From: Paramarasmius palmivorus
Lineage: Eukaryota > Basidiomycota > Agaricomycetes > Agaricales > Marasmiaceae
Assembly (NCBI GenBank): GCA_037176845.1
Contig: JAYKXP010000066.1
Span: forward strand, 1-64,000
Reading direction: 5' to 3'
Length of the DNA stretch: 64,000 nucleotides
Shown: in pieces, positions 33,571 to 44,319 of the stretch
How the letters are laid out: the number at the start of each line of letters is the position of its first letter
Position numbering within the stretch: the first letter of the stretch is position 1
The notes under the pieces: generated by a model
The model's input: the letters and a program-made list of their open reading frames with translations, nothing else
Database searches by the model: none
What the model was told of the DNA's origin: nothing
Program-made: the position numbers and the translations under genes

Positions 33571-34460
33571 TCAGCGCCCAAGTTGTGCGCGTGAATCATC
33601 GAGGGCACCTCCATCCAATGCGCCTCTCCAACTCTTACCCTGAGCTCGCCATGTCGGTATAGGAATCTGCGAACGGCTGGCCTCGCCGACAAGGTAAGAT
33701 TGCTTCTGTCGAGAAACTGAGAGGCGGCCGTGCAGCAAAGTACAATCACTAAGCTTGACCTTGGAATGCGGTATCGCCACGGGGATCCGTGAAGGCTTTG
33801 GTGTGGATGTAGTCAGCGGAGGCTGAGAGATCGTGACTGTTTCTGTGGAGTGAGATGGTGGAATTGCCAGAGAACATTAAACAAAATACTGACCTTCAAC
33901 TGCCGGAGGTGTATCAAGTTCTTCCGGCACACTCTGCTTGTCGGGTCTAGATGAATTTTCTGTGAATTGTAAATTAACAATGTACCAATGACTGCGAGGA
34001 GATTGTTGGACTTGCCATGGCCTTCTTCGAACCGACTTGCCATTGTCTCGTTATCGATGAGGATATCAAACACTGGATGTCCCAAACTTTGAGCATAATC
34101 GGTAGTGGCAGGGTCAAAGCCACGAGCGACTTGCCAGTTGCAGATGGCAGTGTAGACATAGCTTGGCCATGTCCACTCGTATATCGCTGAAAGGTATACA
34201 TTTGCTTTCAGCTCCGGAATTCCCCATCGCCTACATTCCTCCTCCGTCATATCAGATTGCCCGTTCTCATCAAGAGACCAAAAGTGGGTTCTGGGTTTTC
34301 CCCATGCCCTGATTTCGGCCAACGTCATAGGGAAAGGGTAGATGAAGAGGTAGATGGGTGGGGGTGTTTCTAATTGTAAGAGTCTTTGTTGATTCAGGTA
34401 TCTTGATGTTGTTGATTCAAGAATGAATTGAGGGTACAAGTAAACCACGTCTATGCAAAC
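33571..34460 (-). pseudogene. 3' part of interrupted hypothetical gene
   Basis: Minus-strand coding sequence with PPPIYLFIYPFPMTLAEIR, THFWSLDENGQSDMTEEE and VARGFDPATTDYAQSLGHP, then short exons toward about 33,571. I recall this combination as the C-terminal part of an uncharacterised Agaricomycete protein whose N-terminal part is the minus-strand gene at 35,154-36,274. The two parts are in the right order and orientation, so I infer one original gene interrupted by the fold-back element at about 34.5-35.0 kb. Exon borders in this part are not settled; likely introns start near 33,980 and 33,890. Function unknown. Confidence 0.5.
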
Positions 34461-34649
34461 GAAGAATGATGAGTTCAATCGTCGACGTGGTAAAGGGGAG
34501 GACATACAGCATTGTTCCTCCATTCCCGACATCCTGCAGGAGGATATACAGAACGCGGCAAACACACTCGGAGGCAAAATCGTATGACAAGCCCAAGACA
34601 AGCCTCTGAAACGGCACACTCCCAAAACCTCAACGAAAATATATCCTAC

Positions 34650-34775
34650 CCCCTAACCCCAACTGCCCTAACCCCTAACCAGAACCCCGAACGCCGAACC
34701 CCCAACACCGAACCCCGAACGCCTAACCGCTAACACTGAACCCCTAACGCCGAACCCCAATGCCTAACCCCTAAC
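34650..34775. repeat. Degenerate telomere-like C-rich minisatellite
   Basis: Repeated aacccctaac / gaaccccgaac units with several exact CCCTAA words, the complement of the usual fungal telomere unit TTAGGG. Unit length and sequence vary, so it is not a fresh telomere. Confidence 0.75.
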
Positions 34776-34807
34776 CGCCCCGCCGGAGGCTCGCCCGTCG
34801 CTAGCTA

Positions 34808-34850
34808 CTGAGGGTTAGGACCGTCGCAAGCGACGGTCGCTAACCCTCAG
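34808..34850. repeat. Near-perfect hairpin (20-nt arms, 2-nt loop)
   Basis: CTGAGGGTTAG plus GACCGTCGC at 34,808-34,827 pairs with GCGACGGTC and CTAACCCTCAG at 34,830-34,850, with one unpaired base at 34,839 and loop AA. Weaker outer pairing extends it to about 34,777-34,881. A second small stem (ggcgc-ttc-gcgcc) follows at about 34,884-34,896. Confidence 0.92.
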
Positions 34851-35153
34851 CAGCTTGTGCGACGGGCTCACCTCGGCGGGGCTGGGCGCTTCGCGCCGGG
34901 CAGCCCTCAAAAAAATGACGGATGCTGATCGAGTGTGCCGCATCAGAGGAGGACATGTGACGTAGCGCCAAGTGTGTTTGCCGCGTCTGGTTGATCCTCA
35001 TCCTGCAGGCATCAATAATCCTTGAGCTTTGTGACAACCAACTCCTCTGAAACTTTTCCCGATCAAGGCAAAAACAAGCATTGACATCTGGACCGTCTAG
35101 CTTAAAACTTTAGAAATCAGCACCCAAAACTGAACCATTATGCCCACGCTTAC

Positions 35154-36274
35154 TCACCGAATCAGCCCATCATTCAATACCGTTTTATCCACCAAACTCT
35201 TCCCTTCCTGCATTTCCCACAACACCCCACCATCCCGGCACCTTGCAACAGCCCCTAGGGAAGGAGAGTAGACAGTATCAAAGCGGAGCCCATCGAAGGT
35301 TTCAGGGAGGTTGGGCGGTGAACTTGAGAAACAACACCGTGCATATTCCACAATGAGATGGTCCAGCGCCGTTGAAGGGAATCTCTGGAAGAATTGAAAG
35401 GAGATGTCGTCTTGTAGCATCTTCGCTGAGGATGTGATAGGAATTCCATTGATGGTTTCAGCATAGTTAACGAAAAAACCAGGCCCATCGGGTCCCTTGA
35501 TCAGACCCCCTCTTGCATTTAACCATATCTCCGAGGCAGAGCAACCCAATTCATACTAAAGAAGAGCTCATTAGCTTTGCAGGTACAAGAAACACCAAGT
35601 TTAGGACGCACTATCAACCAATTAACAAAGATATCCCCCCAAAACGAGTTTTTGTAGAAATGCCCAAGAGGAACAAGCTCTATCGCGCCAACTTGATCAG
35701 TGTACAGCATTGCTGAAGAGGGAGGAAGACTTACCGTCGTGGAAGATCAAAAATGGGACGGTGGATCGATTCAGGCCGTAGAGCTGCCATGCATGCGGGG
35801 ATCTAACTGGTTGTCAGTGGAAGTTGGTGGGTGGGGAAGGCAGTAACGAGCCTGTTTTGTGAAAAGTGACGGAAATCTGCCTCCCAGACCTCTCGTGCCT
35901 CCGGGCCTTTGTATTCTATGGCAGTGAACTTGATTTTCCACTCGAGCTCTGGTAATTCGACACTGTAGATTGTTCCCTGGGCTGTACGACGTGCATCACA
36001 TTTGCACCACCTGGGTGAGTGACCGCAGGCCAAGATATCACCACGATGAAGCTCTTTCAAAAGATGGAGGTCCCCTTTCTTCACGGGTTCATACTATCAT
36101 TTTCATTTTCAGCTCCTGAATATACACCACAGTGAAAGCCCATACCTCATCGTATTCCGTAGGTTCAACATCCGGCCGTTGATCGATATTGACGTTGAAC
36201 TGGTTGCCCAATATGTTGTTGAAAGCTTGACCGTTAAAGGTAAGGTGCGAGCCATTATTCAAGTTGAGGGTCAT
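35154..36274 (-). pseudogene. 5' part of interrupted hypothetical gene (five exons)
   Basis: Exons by hand: 36146-36274, 35852-36093, 35735-35802, 35612-35679 and 35157-35555 or to the in-frame stop at 35,154. The product starts MTLNLNNGSHLTFNGQAFNN and continues VKKGDLHLLKELHRGDIL, WQLYGLNRSTVPFLIFHDG, LVPLGHFYKNSFWGDIFVN and GCSASEIWLNARGG. I recall this order from uncharacterised basidiomycete proteins found near NACHT genes. The second intron keeps phase only as a GC-AG intron (donor at 35,851-35,850). At 35,155 a strong donor GTGAGTAAG coincides with the stop, so a further exon is expected. Coding-like sequence (about 35,010-35,095) is followed by the fold-back element. I therefore treat the gene as interrupted, though the truncated protein could still be made. 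Confidence 0.6.
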
Positions 36275-36363
36275 CGTTGGCTAAGGAGGACTAGGGCTGA
36301 GGGTCTTGGTGGTGGTAGTTTGGGGGCACACGATGTGATGGATGAATGAATATACATAATTAT

Positions 36364-36467
36364 AAGCTTGAACAAAGGGCCTGCTGGAGGTTGGTGAACA
36401 TGTGCATGCGCGCGCGGAACCGAGTTATGTTTTGGCAGATCTCACTTTTCATTCATCATCTTGTTCA
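36364..36467. repeat. Dispersed ~100-bp repeat, copy 2
   Basis: Second copy of 33,075-33,172. Copy 1 is downstream of carrier 1, copy 2 upstream of carrier 2, as expected if the two carrier units were once a direct tandem pair. Confidence 0.9.
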
Positions 36468-36703
36468 TGCATACGACTACAGACCGTCAAAGTGAGTCGA
36501 CTTTTCTGTTTTGTTAGCAAAGATTCTATAGGAATCGAATTGGACTGCTCCGACTCGAAGTGAAGGGGCTGTGAGCTATGGAATGCATCAGATGAGATCC
36601 CGGTTGCGGTGGCTCGGAGACTTAGTGGATGGATGTCCATATAAATAACGACTACTCAACGACCCGACCATCCTCCCAAACACTTCAGTGTTCACAACTC
36701 GTC

Positions 36704-37988
36704 ATGATACCGGCGAACTCTGCAGAAATAGAATACTTCACTCTCCTCGCCGCAGTCACTCTTGTTGCGATACCATTCGCTAGCGTTCTAGTTCGCTATA
36801 GAGCAGTCTACTCTCCAACGCATCAGACTCATAGCGAAGTCACGCTGATGGGTGAGCAGGTCCCAAATCACAGGCATTTTGTCGTATCCTGATTGAATTC
36901 ACTTACCAGGTCGTCATGAGAGATATGGATATTACTCTCTTGTGCGAAGAGTGCGTCAAATCGAAGTGAGGTTCTAGTTACGCATCGGTATAGCGTCCAG
37001 GCTAAGATTACCACTAGGGTTTATGGGGGATGTTGTTAAAAGGGCTCGGTGAGAACCATGGTTCTTACCAATCTCAAAATCGCGTTTCTAACAAAGCTCC
37101 AGTTCCACGTATCTTCGAATGGATACTCATATCCGTCCCCATAATTCTTTATGCCTATCTAGCCACACATCTAGGCCCATACGACATCACGAAGCCTCAA
37201 CTGGTGCTCTACATGACGTGCCCCGATTATCGCGTACAGGATACTGTCCTCCTGTTCATCATCTCGATCTTGGTTGGCTTGCCGTTCCATGTACTAGTTG
37301 TACGGTAGGCATCCTCCTGCGTCACTTTAAAGCATGTATTCATCAAACACCCGTATCCATTCAGAGCAACTACTACCAAATACGTTCTATCCCACTGTAG
37401 GCCTATGCTCTCACTCAAACTTCTTCTATCTCCCACCGAACGTCGACATCCATGGACGCTTTACACCATTCCAGGTCTCTTCCTCGGCTTCATTCTACAG
37501 ATAGCAGTTCCACTCGGCCTGACGAACCTCTCCGGGAGGCTGATGTATCCTCACCTCGACATGAAGTCCAACAGTGCGATGGATATACTTCTTGCACAGC
37601 TAGTCGTTGCCATTGGATCCAAACTCTTGTGTGTCCCACTATATGTGGCTAACACGAGACTCGCCATGGTGGGGCAGTGTCCTACACGATACGTTGGCGG
37701 AGAGCTAGAGCAGGCATCGCGAAGACGTTGGGATGTTCAGGAGGCGGAAGAGTCTGGGGTACCGATGTATTGTAGGGAAGAAGAGGATCCAATAGTGTAC
37801 GTTCGACCTTTAATCTTGCCTGAATTCCGTCTGACCTTTGACTTCACAGGTATCGAGGGGATCGAAATATTGCGGAGCCATATATGGGCCTGGTTCACTG
37901 CCTTGGTACGATTGTACGAGAGGAGGGGCTGCACACTTTGTTCCGTGGTTGGCTGTTATCTCTAGCACGGCTGTTCATTTATGCTTAG
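36704..37988 (+). CDS. Mitochondrial-carrier-like membrane protein 2 (335 aa)
   Basis: Six exons in phase, same structure as carrier 1: 36704-36851, 36910-36965, 37018-37048, 37103-37304, 37365-37796 and 37850-37988. Motifs are FASVLVRYRAVYSPTHQTHS, IPGLFLGFILQIAVPLGL, LVGLPFHVLVVR and the last-exon repeat YMGLVHCLGTIVREEGLHTL then FRGWLLSLARLFIYA. Intron positions and phases are identical to carrier 1, proving duplication after the gene acquired its introns. The second half is strongly conserved between the paralogues; the first half is more diverged. Confidence 0.78.
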
Positions 37989-38417
37989 TATGCGTATTTG
38001 GTTTCATAGAAAGCGATATATGATGCACATTTTGTGCCTTTGTGAGTTGTTTGAATTGAATGCGTGGTTAGCCAGAACTAGGCGCTCGCGGTTTTAAGCA
38101 TTCAAACGGTATGTAACCACCTAACTTGTAAGCTATACGGGCAACATAGAGAATATCATTGATCAACAAAACAAAGACACCAAATGGATTTATGTGGGCT
38201 AAGGGAGAATAGTAACCAAATAAAAATTCAGGACTAGCTTGACCAAGTCACATATGATCATGACGAGGGACGAGGAACGGTATGAAAAGAAGTAGATTTT
38301 TTTGTTTTAAGTTTCAAGAATGGTAAGAAAGGCATATTCAAGGATAACAAGCGGAACGAGGCGTCCCAAGAGCAATAAAAGAGAGCGGGGAGTGTCGTGA
38401 ATGACATATGTAAAAGC

Positions 38418-39235
38418 CTAAAGCTTTCGTTTGACTGTGAGGGTAGCGACAGTTTTGCCGTTCGGATCCTGCATCTGAAGCCTGATAGAATTGCCCTTGT
38501 CGAGGATTTCTCCTTGGAAATAGTAAAACCCAAATACGTTTGTGTCATTTCCGGCGGGAGCGAACTTGAACTTGTTGTTACCGAGCAAGGACATCTTGGC
38601 GGACGAGACCGTAGCAGATGCCTTTTCGATCCCATCGGCATCCTTTGTCCAGGTCCAAGTGACATCGCTGCGAGCTTTCTCGGATATCCCATCGGGCAAT
38701 GAGATGTAGAGGTTCTCATTCTCGGCATATGGATCGTAGTTGAGCTTCCCTTCGAACAGGGAGCCATGGAAGTGATGAATTCCCAGGTTCTTGTTAATGG
38801 TAAAACGCGCCTTCGTCTGCTCTGCGAGCTCCCTGGTGCTACCCGCAAACAAGATATGGCTCTTGTTCTTGTCTGGGGTGCTCGCCGCCTCGACTTTGCC
38901 TGTGGCCCAAACATCGGCGAGCTTGTCAGTCAGGCCTTCGAGGGCTGCATGGACTACGACTACTGGCACGGGCTCTGCCACTTGTCCAATCAAAACCGCA
39001 TCCCTGATGGCCCCTTGGATGACGTTGACCGCACTGGCAATTTCGCGAACGGTATCGCCCTCGCGGTGTGCTTGGCGAGCACGCGAAAAAGAGTACCAAG
39101 ACCCAACCACAGGGATGTACTCGACAAAGGAGTAAACGATTCCCTCGAGCTCAGTGAAATACTAGAAAGACGCAGTGAGCCTATAGCATTCAAAGACTGA
39201 ATTAATCGAGCACTTACAGTCTTGTCGTCTGACAT
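38418..39235 (-). CDS. Hypothetical protein, 253 aa, paralogue 1
   Basis: Two exons: 39218-39235 (six codons, MSDDKT) and 38418-39161, GT-AG, in phase. The N-terminal region (IVYSFVEYIPVVGSWYSFSR) is followed by a helical stretch (VPVVVVHAALEGLTDKLADV), then a beta-rich region (ILFAGSTRELAEQTKARF, LGIHHFHGSLFEGKLNYDPY, DVTWTWTKDADG, VFGFYYFQGEIL). The second part looks like a beta-sandwich, but I recognise no named domain. A paralogue with the same exon layout is at 43.46 kb. The first amphipathic segment resembles short motifs that I recall in other fungal proteins without assigned function. Confidence 0.7.
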
Positions 39236-41799
39236 GGCTGTGATAAACTGGTGATAGGTTGAGCGGTGGCGAGCTAGCAATCGAAGGATACAGAAGAAAC
39301 TTGTTCTGAGGATTGGTGAGTCCGCCGTGCCCTTTTATAGACAATCCAGGGCAAGCCGGCGGTCGCTCAGAACAGGTCAAGGTTGCATCCAGACATGTCT
39401 CTGAACCGGCAGGCGGGATGCTAGGGCAGCTTGCATTAAAGATGGTGCGGGATGGTTATTCGTAAAGAAGGAGTCTGGACTTGGCGTTCAGACGAACAAT
39501 AATTCCACCGACAGCCCTCTTCTTTGGGGTAAAGGTAAAGGAACACAGGTTAACGAAAGGACAGCCCTCACGGTAGCACCTGAGGGAGATCGTATCCAGT
39601 CAAGGTGGGAAGAAATGTGGCGCAGAACAAAACGCCACAGACATGAGGGACTCTGGAATTCGTAAGTCAAAATCCCTAGAAGGAGAAGATGAGCATACCG
39701 ACGAAAAGACGAATCGCCGATTTTGTTGCTCTCGTGATTCTTCCGTATCATCGTGAACTCCTGTGGACAGGTATCTCAACCAGAATGTAAGAGTATGGAT
39801 TTAGTCGAAGGAGCCGTAACGCAGTGCTCTCCAGACATCTCTGGAAGAGAGTAGTTAGGCAGAGAAATATCATGGTTGCAGCGTCACGTCGTGAGCATTT
39901 CTCGTCCTAGTACCACTAATTCATCCAAAGCCGCGAGCACCAGGACATTGGGAATGTGCAACATGACATAGGAATAAATGGGGTTTGAAGTTCTTGACAA
40001 GACAGTGCATGAGGCGTGGCTGAAGAGCAATAAGCGAACTTCGGATTCGGGAAGTATGTCATTTTCAACTGCAAGAAATCGTTCTGTCATTAACAGATTT
40101 ATCGCCGAGTGGGAATCCGTGCTTACCAGAGAGAGAATGCATCCTTTCTCCGCTTATCGATATCCGGATTGTCTGTTCGCAACAGACGTTAGACGATCAA
40201 GTCGGGCACCTGTGTACTGGTTTTCCAAGGTGAATCATATGAAAAACAAGTGACGAGATACGGGAAAGTCCTGGTGGAAATACGAAGCTTTGGATGTGTC
40301 ATAGGCAAAAGACCTGTTGACAAACATCACGTCAGAGAAGATACTGCGCCGTTGAAGCCGAATGCTAAAGATACAAGTTAGATTTTCGCGTGTCAGCGAT
40401 GTTGTAAACCTACCCTGCACCGAGGCAAAACGCTATCCACATGAATCTCGGAATGTCGTTCAGCTCCAATTCTTGATTTGCGTGAATATGTGTAATTCTT
40501 GCTGAGGCTATGGAAATGAGGAGGGGAATATTGAGAACAACGACGTCGACATTGCAGAAGCCACGTCGCGTCTTCTTGCATCCAATTCCCATATCTGTCC
40601 TTCATGTTATATAGCAGCAATTGCAGACTAGCGTGTGTAGCTAGCTGTTCGAGGCCTACAAGCCCCAGGCTGAGGAAGGGTCTCATTGGATGCTTTGGAG
40701 ACTTGAAGAACCGACATTCCGTGCGGTCAATGATCAAACTGAAATCGAGCATAGGCAGTATATCAGTTCGACTTTGACTTGAGAGCGGCAGCTCTGCGAA
40801 CTGGGACGACGGAAAGTCTGAAAGAGCTTTTCAAAAGTGGTGGTTGGGAAGAAAAATGTGCCGGAGAAATGGACGGCTTCATCACACCGTGACTCACCTG
40901 GCAGGCAACTCTCAGCGGTACTACGACACCATGGGCCTCGAACCTTCAGCTTCCGCCCTCGACTGTGGAGGTGGTGGTGCATGGAATATTGGGCAAGGTG
41001 CAGATACATACCAGCACGGATCCACATGCTAATGTGCTGACGGTGAGGCATCCTCTCGTCTAACCACGATCGTCTTGCTCCCGTTGCCTTGTACGTTCGC
41101 AGGTCCAGAGGTGCGCTGGAGGTGCGTCTACCAAAATTCATGGTAGTTATGCGAATTGATTCATTCTGTTTGAATTTTCAGCAAGGATCCCCGCAACCAG
41201 AATTCAACAACAATATCCAGCGCATTGTTCGATCTGCATGTCACCGAACGTCTCACTCATCTCCAAATTCCTTCAGTAGTTCTACACAGCATCCATCGGA
41301 GCAGAAGAACGGAAAATCGTCGGCGTAACGAAGCATACTGCGTGCTGTTCTACGTTATTCCGTTATTTGCTCAAATTACGGTTTCTTGAAGTATCAGAAG
41401 ACCAGAGGTCGGACTCGGACTCGGAGAAGAGGCTCAACGATCACGTGCAGGAAACGTCCGCAAGCTCATCAGGTATTTGCACCGTTACCGCGACGACATC
41501 GGCACAGGACAAAGCAGACTAGGCAGCAACAATGCATGCATATGTGTCGGAACTTCTATAGCAGTCAGTATCATGTATCATGTGAATCACCGTTCCATGG
41601 AGACTTGTGTCTACGAAACTCCAACGGAAGGATGAACTCGCCGTGAGGGTTGGAATGACCTTGAAGCTATATTCGCTTCCGACTTCATCTCTGTATCTCG
41701 TGCTTTGGGTGCCTCACGAATGCTTTGATACAAAAAACGCTGGTTGGCTACTGCTGGCTTCATCATCCCAATCTTCTCAGTTCTTCTGCTCATACCCTC
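39236..41799. other. Region without a supportable gene
   Basis: Several minus-strand frames (about 39,890-40,090 and 40,400-41,140) contain hydrophobic stretches such as VVVLNIPLLISIASARI and RPFLSLGLVGLEQLATHAS. They could be exons of a membrane protein, but I could not join them into one reading frame or match a family. Left unannotated. Confidence 0.35.
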
Positions 41800-42837
41800 A
41801 TGTTCAAAGCGAACCTTCTCCTGCTCTTTGCTGGTGCGGCGTCCGTTTTCACGGCGGTCTCAGGTGCCACCATTACTTTCGACTGTACCAACATACCCCG
41901 TGAGTATGCTGCCATTCTTCTAGGAGAAACAAATGTTCATCATGCGAACATACAGAAACATGCAGCAACATGGTATAGTTCCATTGTTTAACAGCGGAAG
42001 TATACTCATCATACTTGCACTAGTGTTACGCCATGGGGCGTAATGCCTACGATCAGATGCACTACGACCCTCTGAGGACCGCGCGAGGTGGTAGAAGACG
42101 TGCTGCAGGCTGCGTGGCTGCGAGGTGTACACCTCCACCAGGTGTTGGTCGTACTACGTAATTGACTTTTCATCTCTCATGATTTGGCCTGTGCTCACGC
42201 CTTCCGACCCAGATGCGATGAGTATCCCTTTGCAAGCACCTACGGTATTGGAATGTATACTGGATGGTACCGCAACACAGGTGCTACCACGCGTTGTGTT
42301 TCCCTTGATGAATGCCGCAGTATGTGATACACAAGATTCTACCAGTTGTTTCGCTTATGTTTTTGCGTAGGGCAGGGAGGGATGTTGAACGCCTTCTATC
42401 GTACTTTCAATTATGCCGATAACACAACGGTGAACGTTATGGTTTCAAACATTGGCAACTCCCCTTGGTGCTCGAACCCGAACATGGCGCCTGACAATGA
42501 TTTCAGAACTGGTAGTCGTCCACCTTCCTTCGCTGGGGATGGCGATGGCAATGGAAACGCGTTGAACGCCAACGGCAATGTCACGGTCCACGAGTATAGG
42601 ACTGCAGCTAACAGGACCGTTCGCTCACTCTCGGGCCCAGTCGAGATTGGGTCAGAGATCTTTGTGCCGAACGCGGACTGGGAGAATAACCCCAAGGTTA
42701 AGGATATGCTGCAACTTTTCCGCAGGCAGGACGATGATGATGACTGTACTAGTGGTAGTGCTCTTCTGCAGGAGGCGGCTAGCAAGTTGGATGCGGAGGA
42801 GCTAGGTGAAAGTGACACGATCGTCGAACGCGTCTAA
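41800..42837 (+). CDS. Secreted NucA/NucB-type deoxyribonuclease (274 aa)
   Basis: Five exons by hand: 41800-41899, 41956-41972 (17 nt), 42024-42157, 42213-42319 and 42371-42837. All are GT-AG and total 275 codons. Signal peptide MFKANLLLLFAGAASVFTAV. The microexon completes NIPQTCSNMCYAMG, and the fourth exon gives CDEYPFAST, the family hallmark, followed by RCVSLDECR and QGGMLNAFY. These Cys-rich blocks, DEYPFAS and the QGG segment are the NucA/NucB DNase core. A C-terminal extension of about 130 residues is acidic (DDDDDCTSG) and of unknown role. Likely an extracellular nuclease for nutrient scavenging or antagonism. Only by including the microexon does the frame hold. Confidence 0.85.
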
Positions 42838-42984
42838 TAGAGTGTACAATCTCTTTTTCTCGTGGTCTCTTTTGTTTTCACGGTCGAATGAATGACAATC
42901 TCTGTTGCTATTGGGCATTAGACGAGGCGCGATTATAAACGTTTGAAATACCGATGTATTGTACTAAAGTGGAGGGTACAATAG

Positions 42985-43265
42985 ATGTATGCTTAGTCCT
43001 AGGCAATTCAGTGTGTCGAGTCATGAATCATAGTCAGCACCTGTGACTTCGGAGGCCTGATTAATGATTAGTCTTCCCTAGGCAGACTTATACCCACCGT
43101 GACGATGCGAGCATGTACGTTGCTTGATGATTATGTAGGTACCGGGGGGAGCGAGATGATGTTGAACCTTATATAGGGTTGTTTAACTTAGTACTATTGT
43201 ACGGGAGGAGGGCTTCAAGACTTTGTTCCGTGGCTGATCATTATCCTGAGCCGATACATTAGTGT
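42985..43265 (+). pseudogene. Relic of carrier last exon and 3' region
   Basis: At 43,140-43,260 the sequence reads as the carrier last exon (YRGERDDVEPYIGLF, then the REEG...LFRG part in a shifted frame). It is preceded at 42,989-43,075 by sequence shared with 45,055-45,135. There is no upstream carrier sequence. It sits beside hypothetical paralogue 2, as carrier 2 sits beside paralogue 1. Confidence 0.75.
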
Positions 43266-43460
43266 CAGCTTGCCACCAGAACATGCCAAGCCATTCGGTG
43301 GCCTTGCACGTTATAGAGCACATCTGCTGGAGTGTGTACTTGTAATTTGCCCTATTTCTTTTTGCGCTCGAACGAATAACCTCTATTGCTATTACGTACA
43401 ATATGTCGTTCCTCGGTAATCATACATTTCAAGCTCGCAAAAAATGATAGGAAATGACCT

Positions 43461-44319
43461 CTATCCCCCAATTCGATAAACGTCAATGTTAGCAACCGTC
43501 TTAGAATCTTCAAGTTGTGGGTTGATCATCTCAAATCTGATGGATTTGCCCCCGTCACGGACTTCGCCGCGAAAGTGATAAAAACCAAACACATGCCACT
43601 GTGTCCCCTCTCCTTCAGGTACAAATTCGAACCTATTACTCCCAAGAAGATTCATCTTCGAGGACATGACCCAACCAGGTGACTTTTCGGTCCCAGAAGC
43701 ATCCTTCGTCCAGGTCCAAGTCACATCGCAGCGAGCCTTATCGGATATCCCATCTGGGAGCGAGACGAAGATGTTTTCGTTCTCGGCGTACGGAGTATAG
43801 TTGAGTTTCCCTTTGAAGAGGGAACCATGGAAATGATGTATTCCCAAGTGTTCATTAACCTCGAAACGCGCCTTTGTCTGTCCCGCTTGGTCTTTGGTAC
43901 TACCCGCGAATAGGATGTATTTCTTATTCTGATCTAGCGCCCCCGTAGTTGTCGTCGACTGAACTTGGCCCGTAGCGAAAACGTCTGCCAGCTTGTCTGT
44001 CAATCCCTCAAGTGCGGCGTGGACTACGACGACGGGTGCGATTTCTGCGGTTCCTGTGAGCAGGACGGCATCCCTGATGGAACCTTGGATGAGGTTGGTG
44101 ACACTGGCGACTTCGCGAACAAAATCACCCTCGCGGTGGGCACGACGTGTACGCGAAAAGGAGTATAAGGTTCCAACTAGCGGGATATACTCGACAAAGG
44201 CATAGGCGATACCCTCGAGATCGGTGAACCACTGCCGAGGATAGTTGGTAAGCTTTGGCTTTGAAGTCAAAAGGGCTCGTTTTGGAGAAACACACCGACG
44301 TTGTGTCTTGAGAAACCAT
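43461..44319 (-). CDS. Hypothetical protein, 264 aa, paralogue 2
   Basis: Two exons: 44296-44319 (eight codons, MVSQDTTS) and 43461-44231. A continuous frame upstream to 44,357 is an alternative start, but the two-exon model copies the layout of paralogue 1. Shared blocks are FVEYIPLVGTLYSFSRTRRA, VVVVHAALEGLTDKLADVFA, ILFAGSTKDQAGQTKARFEV, LGIHHFHGSLFKGKLNYTPY and DVTWTWTKDASG. The C-terminus differs (VFGFYHFRGEVRDGG). Function unknown. Linked duplication with carrier sequence is clear from the neighbouring relics. Confidence 0.7.

Larger units (their letters stand above)
34534..35008. mobile_element. Fold-back (inverted-repeat) element with telomere-like C-rich core
   Basis: The outer arms are imperfect inverted repeats: ctgcagga, gcggcaaacacact and ggcacactc occur in this order on the plus strand at 34,534-34,621, and in the same order on the minus strand from 35,008 down to 34,931. 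Inside lies a degenerate CCCTAA/CCGAAC tract (34,650-34,775), then a strong GC-rich palindrome (34,777-34,881). No open frame for a transposase is present. It resembles a MITE or fold-back element; its class cannot be assigned and no target-site duplication was identified. Confidence 0.6.

Noticed and set aside
34650..34775. Chromosome end (telomere)
   Set aside because: Repeats are degenerate, internal, and genes continue on both sides; an inserted element fits better.
34884..34896. Small GC stem as a bacterial-type terminator
   Set aside because: The genome is eukaryotic and no T-run follows; it belongs to the palindromic element.
39890..41140. Multi-exon membrane protein on the minus strand
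   Set aside because: Hydrophobic segments exist, but no consistent exon chain or family match could be made.
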